64,000 nt of DNA from Pleodorina starrii (GCA_030267565.1 BRXU01000055.1:124001-188000), one strand, 5' to 3'; shown: positions 1 to 11,139, counted from the stretch's first letter. Made by a program: numbers and translations. The notes: generated from the sequence alone by a model not told the origin.

Positions 1-3000
1 CGGCGGTGAACAGAACCAAACTCTCAACGTCTCAAGCCCCCCGACCAGTGCGTTTCTGCCCTCGGGGCAAACCCACAAACACGGAGGCTTGAAGCGCCCA
101 CCTGTATCTCCGCGAGACTGCGGCTCCGGTTGTCCGACCTGGGCTGGCTTGCCCCCGCAGCACCAGCACCGCCGGCGTCACCAGCACCAGCACCAGTACC
201 AGCACCAGCACCAGCCCCGGTTGCGCTAACGCTGGCGCGGCCGCCCTCCCGCTTGCCCAGCACCGCCATCGGCTTGGCGTCCACGGCATACGTTGCGATG
301 ATGTTGGGGTGGCTGATGGACTTGGAGAGGGCCGCCTCCTGCGGGCCCGAGGGAGGAGGAGGAGGAGGAGGCGGTGGTGGCGGTGGTAGGTGGTGGTAGG
401 TGGTGGTGGTGGCAGTTGTGTCGGTGGCGATTGGGAATCCGGGTGGTGCATAACGATGACCGTCAGCGATCGCGGCACCGAGTACCTCGCCCGCCGGGAT
501 GGATCGCGGCGCGGCGCGGCAGCGCGCAACAGCAACATCACCGCCAGGCGGAGGTCCCCAAGGCGGCAGAGCTCCGGGTCAGGCTGCCCCAACTCCCCCC
601 GTCTCCGTCTCCGCTGCGGTAACTTCTTTTTACCCCCCGGCAAGGAAACTGGACTTGCTCTTCCAAGCCGCCAAAGCAGCTCCAGTGCAAAAGCATCATC
701 TTGCATTCACACGGCAACACCACACCGCCTCGTGCACCCCCCCCACACACACACACACTTCCCTCAGCGCAGCCCAGCCCGCTCCCCAGCTGCCCTCCCA
801 GACCCTCCCAGCCCCCCTCCCAGCCCCGCGCCCTCATCAATGCGGACCTGCAGCGCTATGCGCCTGTTGACGGATGCTGTGGAGAAGAGCACAATCTTGA
901 CCGCCACCGGCAGATTGTGCCACATGCCCTTGTACACGGTTCCGAAGCCGCCGCTGGCCACCACCTCCGTCACAATCAGCTGATTGTCGTCGATCTGGGA
1001 GCAGCACAGGGGGGGCAGGCGTGGATGGCGGAGAAGGCGGCGGGGGTGGTGCCACGCCAGCATCGAGATCCGTCATTGAATTGACCGCCGCGACCGACCC
1101 ATACGCGGTGTGGAGGCGTGTGGAAGGGTCTGTGGAGCGGAAACAGCCCTCGCCGGTACGTTACGCAGCGAACAGGGGTGCACCGGGAGTCCCTGCCCTC
1201 CATCCGCCCTACCTCTGTACCTCAGCCCAGCCCCACGTCCCACCCGAGAGCCGCCTCACCTCCCCCGCCAGATCCAAACTCAGCCTCAGCAGCTCCTCCA
1301 ACACCGGGCTCTGGGCCACCTGCTCGTGAAGATCCCGCGGCAGCGTCGCCGCCGCCGCCGCCGCGCCCCTGCCGCCGGCGGCGGTGTCGCCACTGCTACC
1401 CCTGGCGGTCTCTCCGCTGCTGCCCGAAGCTGCCGCCGTGGCGGCGGCTGCGCCGCCGCCCGCAGTCCCCTCAGTCCCCGCGGTGCGCCCCTTCTCCGCT
1501 CCTTCTCCCGAGGCCACCACCACCGCCCTCGCCGCCGCTGCACCCGCCCGCCCGCCACTGCCACCAACAGCCTCCGCCGCAGCACCAGCCCCGGCAGCTG
1601 CAACCTTCACAGCCGTCGCTGCTGCAGCTCTAGCTGCTGCGCCGCCTCCACCGCCCGCTGCCCCCTTAGCGCCAGCGCCAGGGCCAGCACCGCTGCCGCC
1701 GTCGCCGCCTCCTGAGGCCGCCGCCGCACCGCCTCCTCCGCCTCCGCCTCCTCCCAGCACGTCCCCCGGGACCGACCTCCGGCCCGTGCTTTCCCCCACA
1801 CTCGTCCGCCGCTCCCGGCTGTGCCCCTGCGCCGTCCGCACCTTGGGCCGCATCATGCCCATGCGCTGCATCATCGCCGCCGGCAGCGCCAACAGACCAG
1901 ACAGCGGCTGCGTGCCGCGCGCCGCCGCCGTGCCGCCGCCGCCCACACCCTGACCGCTGCTGCCGCCACCGCCGCCACCTCCGGTGCGACTGCCTCCCGA
2001 GCGTGAGGCGCGGGAGCCGCGGCTATCCAGAGTGGTGCTGTCGCCGCCTGCGTTCGACAGCCGAGCCACTCCTAGAATGGTGAGGTGCTTGAACAGCTCT
2101 GCCAAGTCGACGGCAGCGATGTTGACTGGGGCGGAAGCGCTACCCTGCTGTGCTGCCGCCACCGCTGCCGCTGCCGCCGCCGGATCCTGGCTCCCCGTCG
2201 CTGCGCCTGACGCGGTAACGGCAGCGGCAGCCTCACCGCCGCACTCCTCATCGGCCACGAGGCCAAAGCTGGAGCTGCCGCCCCCGGCGGCGGCGGCGGT
2301 GGCGGCGGCGGCTCCGCCGCTGATGCTGCCCTTGCGGCCTGCGTCGCGGCCGCAGCCCGCCGTGCTGCCGCAGCCGGCGAGCGCCAGCTTGGCCGCCGCC
2401 GCCGGCTCCCTCCCGGCCAGGTGATCCAAGATGAGTTGCGCCAGCGGGTTGCGCTTACTGAGCTCTTCCAGCTGGTCAGCTTGCTTGGCGGCTAAGTCGT
2501 GCAGAGCCGCCTCCTGTTGGCGGACCCGGCCGCGGCGGGCGGCGACCAGCAGCGCCGCCGCCAGCAGCACCACGCAGCCGGCGGCGCCCCCGACGGCGCC
2601 GCCCACAATGGCGCGCACGTTGGTTTCGGAGCCGGCGCCGCCGGCGCCGCCGGCGCCAGTGTTGTTGGAGCCTGAAGGATACGCGGCTGCGAGGGGGATT
2701 GAGGGCGAGACAAAATGGTGTGACGGTTGTGAGAATCGATGAGGGGGGTATGAACTTATTCTGTCAGGGGTAAGGAACTATTTTACATTAAAACGTAGGC
2801 TTGTGCCTGATTCTTGTACAATTACTCTAGCATAGAATAAATAGCGACATTCCAGCCGCCTCCCTCCCTCCCTGCCCCGTCGCTCCCTTCCCCCTGTCCT
2901 CCCCCCGGCCCTCCTTTGCCCCTTCCCTCCTTCCGTCCGCACGAGGCCGCGGCTCCCACCTTGCATGAACAGGGGCAGGTCGGGGCGCTGCAGGCCGGGG

Positions 3001-6000
3001 TCCGGCGCCAGTGTCAGGTCCGTCGCCTGAAAGGAGCTGAGCGCCATGCTGGCGACCAGAATCGAACCCGAACCCGAGCTGCCGCGGCTGGCGTTGGTCA
3101 GCTGTCAGCGTAAGCATCAGGGCGTCAGCACAAGGGGCGGGACGCAGCGCGGCGGCAGAGGGGGCACATAAGAGGGCGAGACACACACACACACGCACAG
3201 GCGGCAAACACAAGGTACCGGTACAGTCGACATCTTGCACGCTGTTGATCACTGGAGAACCTAGACCCTGCTTGGCAGGTGCCAACTCGCCGCCCCTCAG
3301 GCTGCCCTCCAGCCTCCACCCCGGTCATGAAGTGTCCATAACTCCGTATACCGGTACGTACCACGGCGCTGTGCGGCATCAGCTGTCCGCACGTGTCACC
3401 CTGCAGCCCCGGTGGCAGCGTGGCGGCGCTCTGGTCGGACCCGACGTTGGTCCCGTTGGCGTTGTGGGTGGAGGAGTCGTTGCTGGTGGTGTTGTGGCTT
3501 TCCATCAGGGCGCAAGTCAGCAACAGATCCAGCTCCTGAGGTGACACCAGCAGCCGGCTGGACTGGAGGCCCACCCGGGGCAGCCCCGTCCTGAGCGACA
3601 CGGAGGGGGCAAGTCCCCCGGGGGAGGGGAGGAGGGAGGCGACACGGAGGTGGGGCGACATTGGGGCGCAGCGGGGGCACACAATGGCAGCACAGCAGTA
3701 GCAGCAGCGGGGAACGAAGGGCCGGTGGCTGAGTTTTCTTGGGGGCAAGAAATAACGAACGAAAGGTTTCATGGGGGCAGGATGGTCGGGGCAGGATGGT
3801 GGTGGGAGGAAGGATGGTGGTGGGGGGGAAGGATGGTGGGGCCAGGCCGCTGTCGGGGTTTGGACCTGGTGGCAGGGCCTGGCTGTGGGGCTGCCCAACG
3901 GCCTCTCTTCACTCTGCCGTAACCACTACCTCCCTCCCTCCCTCCATAAGGCCCCCTCATGTTCCAAACCAACTCAGCTGCTCCACATCCCCATCGTCTC
4001 GCTGGCCCTGCCCGCAAAGCGCTCACCGGTCGAAGTTGACGACCCACATGCCCGTCTGCAGATAGCTCTGCGGCGCCAGCTGCTGCAGCGCACTCGCCGC
4101 GCTGTAGTTGGCCAGCCAGCCCGCACCGCGCAGCGTCAGATACCGGAACGACACCTCGCCGCTCCCGCCGCCACCACCACCGCCGCTGACTGAGGCCACC
4201 GACAGGAAACCCTTGCCACCGCCAAAGTCCAGCTGCACGCCGCTGAAGGGCTTTCCCTGGATGATCACGTGGCGCCGAACCGGCAGCCCCGATCCCGAAG
4301 GCCACAGCTCCGGCCCCATCGTAATGTTGCTCTGCAGCAGCAACAGAACGCTGGTGCTGTTGCCGTTGGTCAGGCCGTCCGCCTCCGCCAGGCGCGTGAG
4401 GCGGGACTCGGGGGTGGTGAGCATGCGGCGCAGCTGCGCAGCGCTGTAGATGGCGACGGTGTAGGGCGGCCCAACGCCCGGGCGGAAGTCGGAGCCCAGC
4501 AGCTGGTCGACGCCCGTGAGCGGCAGCAGCAGCGGCTGGGTGCGGCGGGGTGTCATGGTGATGTCGATATCCTCGCAGGTGACACCCATGCCGGTGATGC
4601 GGCGGAAGCGAATGGTGTCGTTGGTCGGGTCGGACAGCTGGCAAGGCGTCGGGGCAGCGTGGGGGAGGGGATGCGCGGGAGGGGAAGATGCGCAATGAGG
4701 TGCGAAATCAGGTGCGCACACGGACGTACATGTGCAAATGCATACCTACCGGTACAAGGTGCCGCCGTACCCAGTAAGCCGGTGTGCTGGTGTACAGTGT
4801 ACTGCTGCTCAATGAACTCGGGAGTGAAAAGCGACAAGAGGTGCCATGCGGAGTCAGTGCATCCGGGGAGGACCCCCCCCTCCAGAGCGGAGAGCGGAGA
4901 GCGGAGGTTTTGGTGCCCATCGCTGAACGCGGGGTGGGTAGGAGCGCGGGATGCGTGTTTTGCAACGGGCAGGCAGGCTACCTTGAACTCTCCGATCAGT
5001 CGTTGCCAGCCCGCCAGCGCTGCAATGGCCTGCAGCGGGTTGTTCAAGATGCTCGTCCAGTACGACAGGTGGGCGAACTCATCGCGCGCGATGACCCCGG
5101 TGGTGTTGACCATGTGTAGTCGCCCCTCAGCAGCCGGCGTCAGGTTCCTGAAGGGGGGGAAAAGACAGGGAAAGACAGGCAGCAGCGCAGCGCGGCGTGG
5201 CGCCGATTGAATGGACTTTGAGCGGCGGTGTGGAAAGGTGTGGAATATTGCGGAGGGAGCGCATGCACGGCACAGAACGTAAGGGAACTAAGACCCTAAG
5301 CCCAAAACCTTCGGTCCGAGCCCGCCCTCCCGTACCCCTGCAAAGCCGCAGGCCCTCCCGTACCCCTGGCCCCTTCTCGCTGCTTCCCTTCCTCCGCTCC
5401 ACGCACTCCAGCACCCAGCACTGTCTTCACCAGGTCCCGGACCGGACACCCCCATCTCGTACCCAAGCCCCCTCTCGCCCCCTCTCACGCCCTCTCGCTT
5501 GCCTCTCAAAGTTGAAGGCCCAGATGGGCACCGTGAACACCCCCACGGGCGCCATGGCCAGATTGGTTATGACCAAGTTGTGCATGCGCACGAACGCGGC
5601 GGCACGCAGCTTGAACAGATTCAGGCCGCCGCTGAGGTCCAGCTGCAGGCCCGCGCCGGGGTCGCACTCGAAGGTGACGTTGGAGGAGACGAAGAGGCCG
5701 CCACCGCCGCGCGGCCAGCGAGACAGGTCGAGCGTCACGTCGGAGACGAAGCGCAGCAGCAACGTGGTGTGGGTGGTGCAGTTGCGGATCTGGATCGTCT
5801 CTAGGAGCTGCAGCGCCGAAACCAGGTCGTCGTGGCTGCCCACGGAGAAGACGGTGGGCGGGCTGGGCGGGCAGGCGGCGGGGCTGAGGTCGACACCGGA
5901 GGCCACGCAGGAGGCGGTCAGGTCCTGGAGCGGGTTGGGGTACAGGTGCAGGGAAGACGAGCCGCAGAGAAGGGGCCGAGGCGAAGTCGGCGATGTTGGC

Positions 6001-7328
6001 GAAAGGACGCACAAGGGGCAATACGTACCGAGCATACCGATAAGCTTATCAAGACGGTGTGTGCGTGTGTGTGTGCGTGTGTGCGTGCGGGTATGCGTGT
6101 CAGTGCATACGCCTCCTCCTGTGCCTCCTGTGCCTTACCTCGATCCAAATAGGTCCGATTTGCGCGTACTTGATGAACAGGTAGGGGAACACCAGCTGCA
6201 GAAAAGAAGTACATGGCGAGTGGTTGGCGGGAGGGGTGAAGTACGGGGGCGCGTACGGCAATAAGGAGAGGATGAGGATATCAGGCACCGGACAACACCC
6301 ACGGCATCAGGTCGTACCTTTCACCGTACATATGTTGCACTATATCCTCCTTACCCGCATACTTGGCTTGATGTTTTTTGAGAGGACGGTCGAGAGGTTG
6401 CCTGGTTTGCTAAAGAGGTTGATTCCATCGAACAGTTTCGTCAGGCCGTCGCAGGTCAGTCCGTCAATGATGGTGTGCAGCAACTGGACGCTGCCGCTGC
6501 CGGATACCTCGATGTACAGCTGCAGACTGTTGAGCAGCATCACCATCAGCGGGTAGTTGCTGAACAGCGAGGGGTAGCTGCTGAGCACTGGCCTGACGGC
6601 GCGGCCGGCCCTGGGCTTCGCCACCCAGTTGAGGCTGAAGCCGATGAGGAGCAGCTCCGAGCCTGGGCGGACGGGCGGGCGGGGCGGGGGCGCAAACCGC
6701 GTGTGGTGTTTCGCACCACCTCCTCAGCCGCAGGTCGAAGAGGTGAAGGGTGCCAGAAGTTGTTATCCGTGCAACAGGATTTGGCTGGATTTGGCGCGGG
6801 TATGGTGTTTCGGCAATATGACGCACCGTCGCGGACGTCGAAATAGGCTGGGACGTAAGGAGACCCATTTTCCACTTCCCATAGCGGAATTTGGGCTGCA
6901 GAAAACACGCTGAAGAACGATTCACCCACTACCGCTTTTCTTCCAACAATTGGCAAGCTCCCCGTCGTCTTATTAAAGTCGGGAAGTGCCTGCAGCTCCT
7001 GGGAGCTGCCCACTATGTAGGAATAATTGGGATTCTGCAACAAGTTATCTAAACGGGGGTAATACGAGCCATCATCGCTCGCGAGCGTGAAGTTAAGGCC
7101 CGATGGCACAGACTGGCTTGCGGAGTTTAAGAGTAATGTAAGTAACAAAAAAACATCCCTAAGAATAGTTCTGCTCCTATCCTTGCATGGTCGTAGAGCC
7201 CTGCTGCTCTGCGAGAGGTGCAATGCGCGCACCATGTGTAAAGGAGTGGCGCTGACCTTCGGGGGAATACAGAGTTTGGCATAATCTTCCCTCTCATATG
7301 CAAGCAGAAGCAAAACAGCGGCATTCAT
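1..7328 (-). CDS. Receptor-like Ser/Thr protein kinase with beta-helix-like ectodomain (3' end beyond window)
   Basis: This is a predicted membrane receptor kinase with 11 visible exons: 7328-6827, 6662-6355, 6195-6139, 5924-5503, 5147-4982, 4637-4027, 3590-3362, 3026-2960, 2686-1260, 994-848 and 338-102. Codon phase is consistent at every junction, giving 1391 visible residues. Exon 1 holds a hydrophobic stretch (FLLLTLLLNSAS) that could be a signal peptide or anchor. Exons 4 and 6 encode parallel modules rich in Asn-X-Ser/Thr, resembling the pectin-lyase-like ectodomains of volvocine kinases. A transmembrane helix lies near residues 813-837, followed by a Gly/Ala-rich cytosolic linker of about 400 residues. 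The kinase domain starts near residue 1264 with glycine loop ASGGFGTVYKG, catalytic Lys1296 in VAVK and alpha-C Glu in EAALSK, typical of TKL kinases. The catalytic loop lies past the window edge, so activity cannot be judged. The start codon is uncertain; an internal Met near 7233 is an alternative. Ligand and substrates are unknown. Confidence 0.85.
5148..5502 (-). other. Probable GC-AG intron in the kinase gene
   Basis: The exon ending at 5503 reads TTTGAGAG followed by GCAAGC rather than GT. The parallel exon ending at 4027 reads TTCGACCG followed by GTGAGC at the same place in the repeated module. Using the GC donor keeps phase 2, so the split codon AG|G encodes Arg and the frame continues into exon 5147-4982. 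This supports a genuine non-canonical GC-AG intron. Confidence 0.65.
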
Positions 7329-8211
7329 GGCTGCTCATAGGCCGAAGCCGCTGCAAGCAGCGGTTGGTACGTCGATAGGCAAAGGTCAGTTACTTAGTAC
7401 ACTGAGGCAGCAGCATGAGCAGGGGTCGGCAAAATAGCAGTCCTTGCATTCTCATTCTCATTCTCCTGGTACTAAATCGCCTAGACTGCCCAATCTCGAT
7501 TGCATCTGGCCGTTTGTCTCCTTGTGCACAAGAGGGTGCTTAGGGTGTTTTCACAAGTAGAGCAATGCTGAGTTCAACAAAGGCTTGTTCGGATCCATTG
7601 CACGGATCGTGATTACATGTGGTTCGCCGCTCAGCCGCTCAGCCGCTCAGCGGGAGGGTGCTGCGCCACTAGGCAGGACTAGGCCTAGGCGCCACTTCCC
7701 CATTTCCCCGTCACTACCCAATGCACGCCAACAATCTTTAACAATGTTGATGTATAGTCTCCCTTCTTTTGCACAAAATTATTTCCAAAACAGGTTGCGA
7801 GCGCTTTTCGAAGTACACTCTGCGCGCTTTCGGAAACTGACAGCACAAATGAACAAACTGTCCTTACGCTTCTTAATATGAGAACGCTATGTCAAATTGC
7901 TGTTTCGCTGTAATTCTCGGGACATCAGGACGAACCACACCCGAAGATGACCCTACTTCTCTGGCTGCACAGGGTGGGGCATGCGGCACAGAAAGTGTGA
8001 ATTCCAAATTACACGCTTCATAGCTGGTATTAAGCTCTACGTTTAGCTCAGATTCCGATTGTCACTTCTATCTCAACACCAGCATGCATATAGCTAGGAC
8101 CACACCTATGTCGCGATGGACGACAAAGGTTCAAAAGCCGAACTTTATGCAACAACGAAAGATACAGGCAAGCTTTATGCAACTTGAATTGGGGGATTCG
8201 TTGTGTCATAT
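7329..8211. other. Intergenic region upstream of the kinase gene
   Basis: No supportable gene was found. The stretch is less GC-rich than the rest of the window. It probably contains the kinase promoter and 5' UTR. A short tandem of GCTCAGCC units occurs near 7625-7650. Confidence 0.5.
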
Positions 8212-8718
8212 CGTATCAGGGCTAGGACGGAGTCGACACACATGCGCACCGGGAGACAGGGGCCGGCGCCCGGCGGTGCGGGTACGACCGCATGATGTTG
8301 TGCTGCACCATTGCACAACGCCGCGGCTGTCCGCGTAAAAGTTGGTGTCAACCATGGTCTTGTCCTCGAAACGACCTGCTTCTGTCAGCCTCAAGGTCGG
8401 CTCGGCCGCTCTGCTGTCGAGGCGCGGAATGACGTCGACGTGTATCTTGCCGAACGGGTTCCGGGCCTTCAGCACCTGCTTCAGGTGCGCTGGAAGCTGC
8501 TTAGCCATTGCTGGCGTGGTCCGCACCAGGAACCGTCCAGCGCGGAAGTAGGCTCCTTCGATGGCGGCCTGCCTCAGCAGCGGTGCGACCTCCTGTACCA
8601 CCTTCTGCTTTACCGTCTCCGCGAAGTCCTGAATGTTGAAGCCTACTCCGAATGTCTTACCCAGGAGCCGCTTGATTGCCCCGAGTACCGGTATACCGGC
8701 ATCAACCTGTTCAGGCAT
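8207..8718 (-). CDS. Uncharacterised repeated ORF, copy 1
   Basis: This is an open frame of about 170 residues that I do not recognise. It has a central, probably helical part (FNIQDFAETVKQKVVQEV) followed by a conserved stretch with KARNPFGKIHVDVIPRLDS. It differs from copy 2 by two 6-bp length changes that keep the frame, and by substitutions such as LLRQ for LLGQ. Past the shared RTRTAG motif the two copies differ by indels that are not multiples of three, so the true coding region may end there. No intron or upstream exon was identified. It could equally be an exon or fragment of a mobile-element gene. Confidence 0.4.
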
Positions 8719-8757
8719 GGCGGCTCGCCCGTAAACAATATTGAGAGCTCAGAAAAG

Positions 8758-8835
8758 GCGGCTGTGAGGTATGCATTACTCCTGCCCCCGGGAATCGACT
8801 AGTTGGAGGCAGGAGTAAGCATACCTCACAGCCGC
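8758..8835. repeat. Short hairpin at the centre of the long inverted repeat
   Basis: Arms 8758-8786 and 8808-8835 are reverse complements apart from one extra A in the left arm, with a 21-nt loop. The outer end of the left arm begins GCGGCTGTGAGGTATGC. The hairpin sits in the spacer between the two large arms and is not part of their homology. It could be a pair of terminal repeats left by an element, or a palindromic rearrangement junction. Confidence 0.85.
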
Positions 8836-8848
8836 TCAAAAAAGGGAC

Positions 8849-9364
8849 ATGGACATAATTGAGAGCAGAAAGGTTTACGGGCGAGCCGCCATGCCTGAAC
8901 AGGTCGATGCCGGTATAATCGGGGCAATCAAGCGGCTCCTGGATAAGACGGTCGGAGTAGGCTTCAACATTCAGGACTTCGCGGAGACGGTAAAGCAGAA
9001 GGTGGTACAGGAGGTCGCACCGCTGCTGGGGCAGGCCGCCATCGAAGGAGCCTACTTCCGCGCTGGACGGTTCCTGGTGCGGACCACGCCAGCAATGGCT
9101 AAGCAGCTTCCAGCGCACCTGAAGCAGGTGCTGAAGGCCCGGAACCCGTTCGGCAAGATCCACGTCGACGTCATTCCGCGCCTCGACAGCAGAGCGGCCG
9201 AGCCGACCTTGAGGCTGACAGAAGCAGGTCGTTTCAGGGCCATGGTTAACATCAACTTTCACGCGGACAGCTGCGGCATTTTGCAATGGTGCAGCACAAC
9301 ATCGTGCGGTCGTACCCGCACCGCCGGCCCCTGTCTCCCGGTGCGCATGTCGACTCCGTCCTAG
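8849..9364 (+). CDS. Uncharacterised repeated ORF, copy 2
   Basis: This is the plus-strand copy of the unknown ORF in the right arm, about 171 residues from the Met at 8849; the shared homology begins at the Met of MPEQVDAG. It carries the same VLKARNPFGKIHVDV core as copy 1. From 8965 onward it is duplicated in tandem by copy 3. Function is unknown, and no homologous family is recognised from sequence alone. Confidence 0.4.
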   Translation: MDIIESRKVYGRAAMPEQVDAGIIGAIKRLLDKTVGVGFNIQDFAETVKQKVVQEVAPLLGQAAIEGAYFRAGRFLVRTTPAMAKQLPAHLKQVLKARNPFGKIHVDVIPRLDSRAAEPTLRLTEAGRFRAMVNINFHADSCGILQWCSTTSCGRTRTAGPCLPVRMSTPS

Positions 9365-9898
9365 CCCTGATACGGTAAAACCCTAAAACCCGAAAGGCCC
9401 GAAACCCGTTTGCCAAGATCCGCGTCGACGTCAACATTCAGGACTTCGCGGAGACGGTAAAGCAGAAGGTGGTACAGGAGGTCGCACCGCTGCTGGGGCA
9501 GGCCGCCATCGAAGGAGCCTACTTCCGCGCTGGATGGTTCCTGGTGCGGACCACGCCAGCAATGGCTAAGCAGCTTCCAGCGCACCTGAAGCAGGTGCTG
9601 AAGGCCCGGAACCCGTTCGGCAAGATCCACGTCGACGTCATTCCGCGCCTCGACAGCAGAGCGGCCGAGCCGACCTTGAGGCTGACAGAAGCAGGTCGTT
9701 TCAGGGCCATGGTTAACATCAACTTTCACGCGGACAGCTGCGGCATTTTGCAATGGTGCAGCACAACATCGTGCGGTCGTACCCGCACCGCCGGCCCCTG
9801 TCTCCCGGTGCGCATGTCGACTCCGTCCTAGCCCTGATACGGTAAAACCCTAAAACCCGAAAGGCCCGAAACCCGTTTGCCAAGATCCGCGTCGACGT
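8965..9898 (+). repeat. 467-bp tandem duplication, two units
   Basis: Units 8965-9431 and 9432-9898 are nearly identical at a constant offset of 467 bp. A visible difference is a substitution giving GRFL in one copy and GWFL in the other. Each unit ends with a telomere-like stretch (GTAAAACCCTAAAACCC) and a short diverged piece of the same ORF. The junction falls at shared GTCGACGTC, so it probably arose by unequal exchange at microhomology between diverged copies. Confidence 0.9.
9432..9831 (+). pseudogene. Uncharacterised repeated ORF, copy 3, N-terminally truncated
   Basis: This copy begins at the residues NIQDFAETVK and lacks the N-terminal part present in copies 1 and 2. It is joined in frame to a diverged KARNPFAKIRVDV segment by the tandem duplication, giving a chimeric reading frame. 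The remainder matches copy 2 almost exactly and ends at the same stop. Confidence 0.5.
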
Positions 9899-9986
9899 CA
9901 TCCAGCGCCTGGACACCCGAGCTGCCGAGCCGACCCTGAAACTGACGGAGGTTAAGTTGCCTTCTGCAATTAATCATAGTAGCTAG
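9863..9986 (+). pseudogene. Diverged 3' fragment of the repeated ORF
   Basis: The frame reads KARNPFAKIRVDVIQRLD and then RAAEPTLKLTE before a stop at 9984-9986. It is clearly related to the core of the other copies but more diverged than they are from each other. It is probably the oldest copy at this locus and may mark where the younger copies inserted or amplified. Confidence 0.55.
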
Positions 9987-10300
9987 TGCGGCAGGTCGCA
10001 GTGTGCTGTGCGTCGCGGCATGTGATGCGCTCCTGAAGTCCTGATGTTTACGCAGGCCTTATTCGGGCCTTGCGACGAATCTCCTGCTCCATGTCTCCTT
10101 ACATTGTATTGATACTACCTAAGGCCTGTAATGTAGTTAGGGTAGTTCGGTTGGCAGGTCGAGGTGGATTATCTGCTCAGGCGGCTCAGGGCCAGTGGAT
10201 GCGGCGCCGTGCGGCAGGACGGTGCAGCCAGGTGCAGCCCCGCAACTCGGCACAGGCGCTGAGGGGCTATGCTGCTATCCCCCTGATGTGCCGTGCCTTG
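9987..10300. other. Intergenic stretch, no gene seen
   Basis: No coding signal or recognised RNA gene was found between the ORF remnants and the 27-bp hairpin. Confidence 0.5.
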
Positions 10301-10369
10301 TCATGCACGAATGAATCGTTTCAGAGTAATCCTCTTTGGCCCACTCTGAAACGATTCATTCGTGCATGA
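10301..10369. repeat. Perfect 27-bp hairpin with 15-nt loop
   Basis: The left arm 10301-10327 and right arm 10343-10369 are exact reverse complements around the loop AATCCTCTTTGGCCC. A perfect 27-bp stem is unlikely by chance in non-coding DNA. Candidate explanations are a small RNA precursor, a solo palindromic transposon end, or a recent templated inversion. Confidence 0.9.
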
Positions 10370-11139
10370 CCAGGGCGGGCGCCGGGCAGCAGCTGCTCGC
10401 AGCTGCCTTGTGCCTTACACGACCACGCACCGCGCCGCTGGGCAGGGAGGTTGGGAGTCCAGAGATTGAACTGCCGCCCTCCACCTGGTAAGAAGTGATC
10501 CACCCCCGCTCAGACTGTCTGCTGTCCTGGTACCCACCCCTGAAACTTGGAGCCAACTTGCAGGTCTCACGGCCAGCCTCAGCCAGTTTCCAGCCGGACA
10601 TTCGACCGGTCCCCGTCCCACGTCCCCGGGTGCATTCGCGAGTAGATAACCCGCATAGGGCCCAGCAGCCCTAGGCGTGAAACCAGATGCGTCAAGTCGG
10701 TCGTGTGATCCAGAAAGGCAAAAGATCAGATCTGGTTTGGTGTACGGCAGCTCATGACCTTGGTCCGGACTACCGTACTCTGCTCAGACCAGGAAGGTGC
10801 GGCCAGGGCGGCAAGAGGGGAGGACGCCAACCTTCGCGGAGCTCTCGTGCCACAGGGGGCACCGCTCCCCTCCTGCACCCTCCCATCCTCTCACGCTGCC
10901 TGTCCCGCCTGTTCCGCCCACCACTTCAACCAACGACGTCGGTAAATATTGCCCCTTGGTCCTGGTCCGGGTCCGGGTGTTCGCACACGTCGCCTCCGTC
11001 TCTTCGCTGCGGTACCTCACACCTTCACGACCCACTCACCCACCGGCCATCCATGCCCTCCCCTTCCCCAACCACAAGACCCCGTCGCCCCCACCATCCC
11101 CCATCATCCCCCACCTCAGCCACCCCAGCCCCCAGCGCC
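10370..11139. other. 3' flank of the TauE/SafE gene
   Basis: No separate gene was recognised. Most of this is probably the 3' UTR of the minus-strand transporter gene. A TGTAA poly(A) signal candidate (TTACA on the plus strand) is at 10415-10419, about 720 nt past the stop codon. Confidence 0.45.

Larger units (their letters stand above)
8212..9375. repeat. Long imperfect inverted repeat (arms of about 0.5 kb) carrying an unknown ORF
   Basis: The left arm (8212-8736) and right arm (8873-9375) are inverted copies of the same sequence, separated by 136 bp that itself contains a smaller hairpin. Each arm carries one copy of the same unknown reading frame, on opposite strands. Similarity stops on the outer side at the bases GATACG. 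Transcripts crossing the whole structure would fold into long double-stranded RNA. It may be a rearranged transposable element, but no transposase, reverse transcriptase or target-site duplication was recognised. Confidence 0.85.

Noticed and set aside
6464..6925. Alternative minus-strand frame overlapping kinase exons 1-2
   Set aside because: It is a shifted reading of the real exons. The kinase frame has correct phase across the 6827/6662 junction and conserved composition.
8212..9986. Endogenous viral element
   Set aside because: No capsid, polymerase or other hallmark viral gene is visible near the repeated ORF, so a viral origin cannot be supported.
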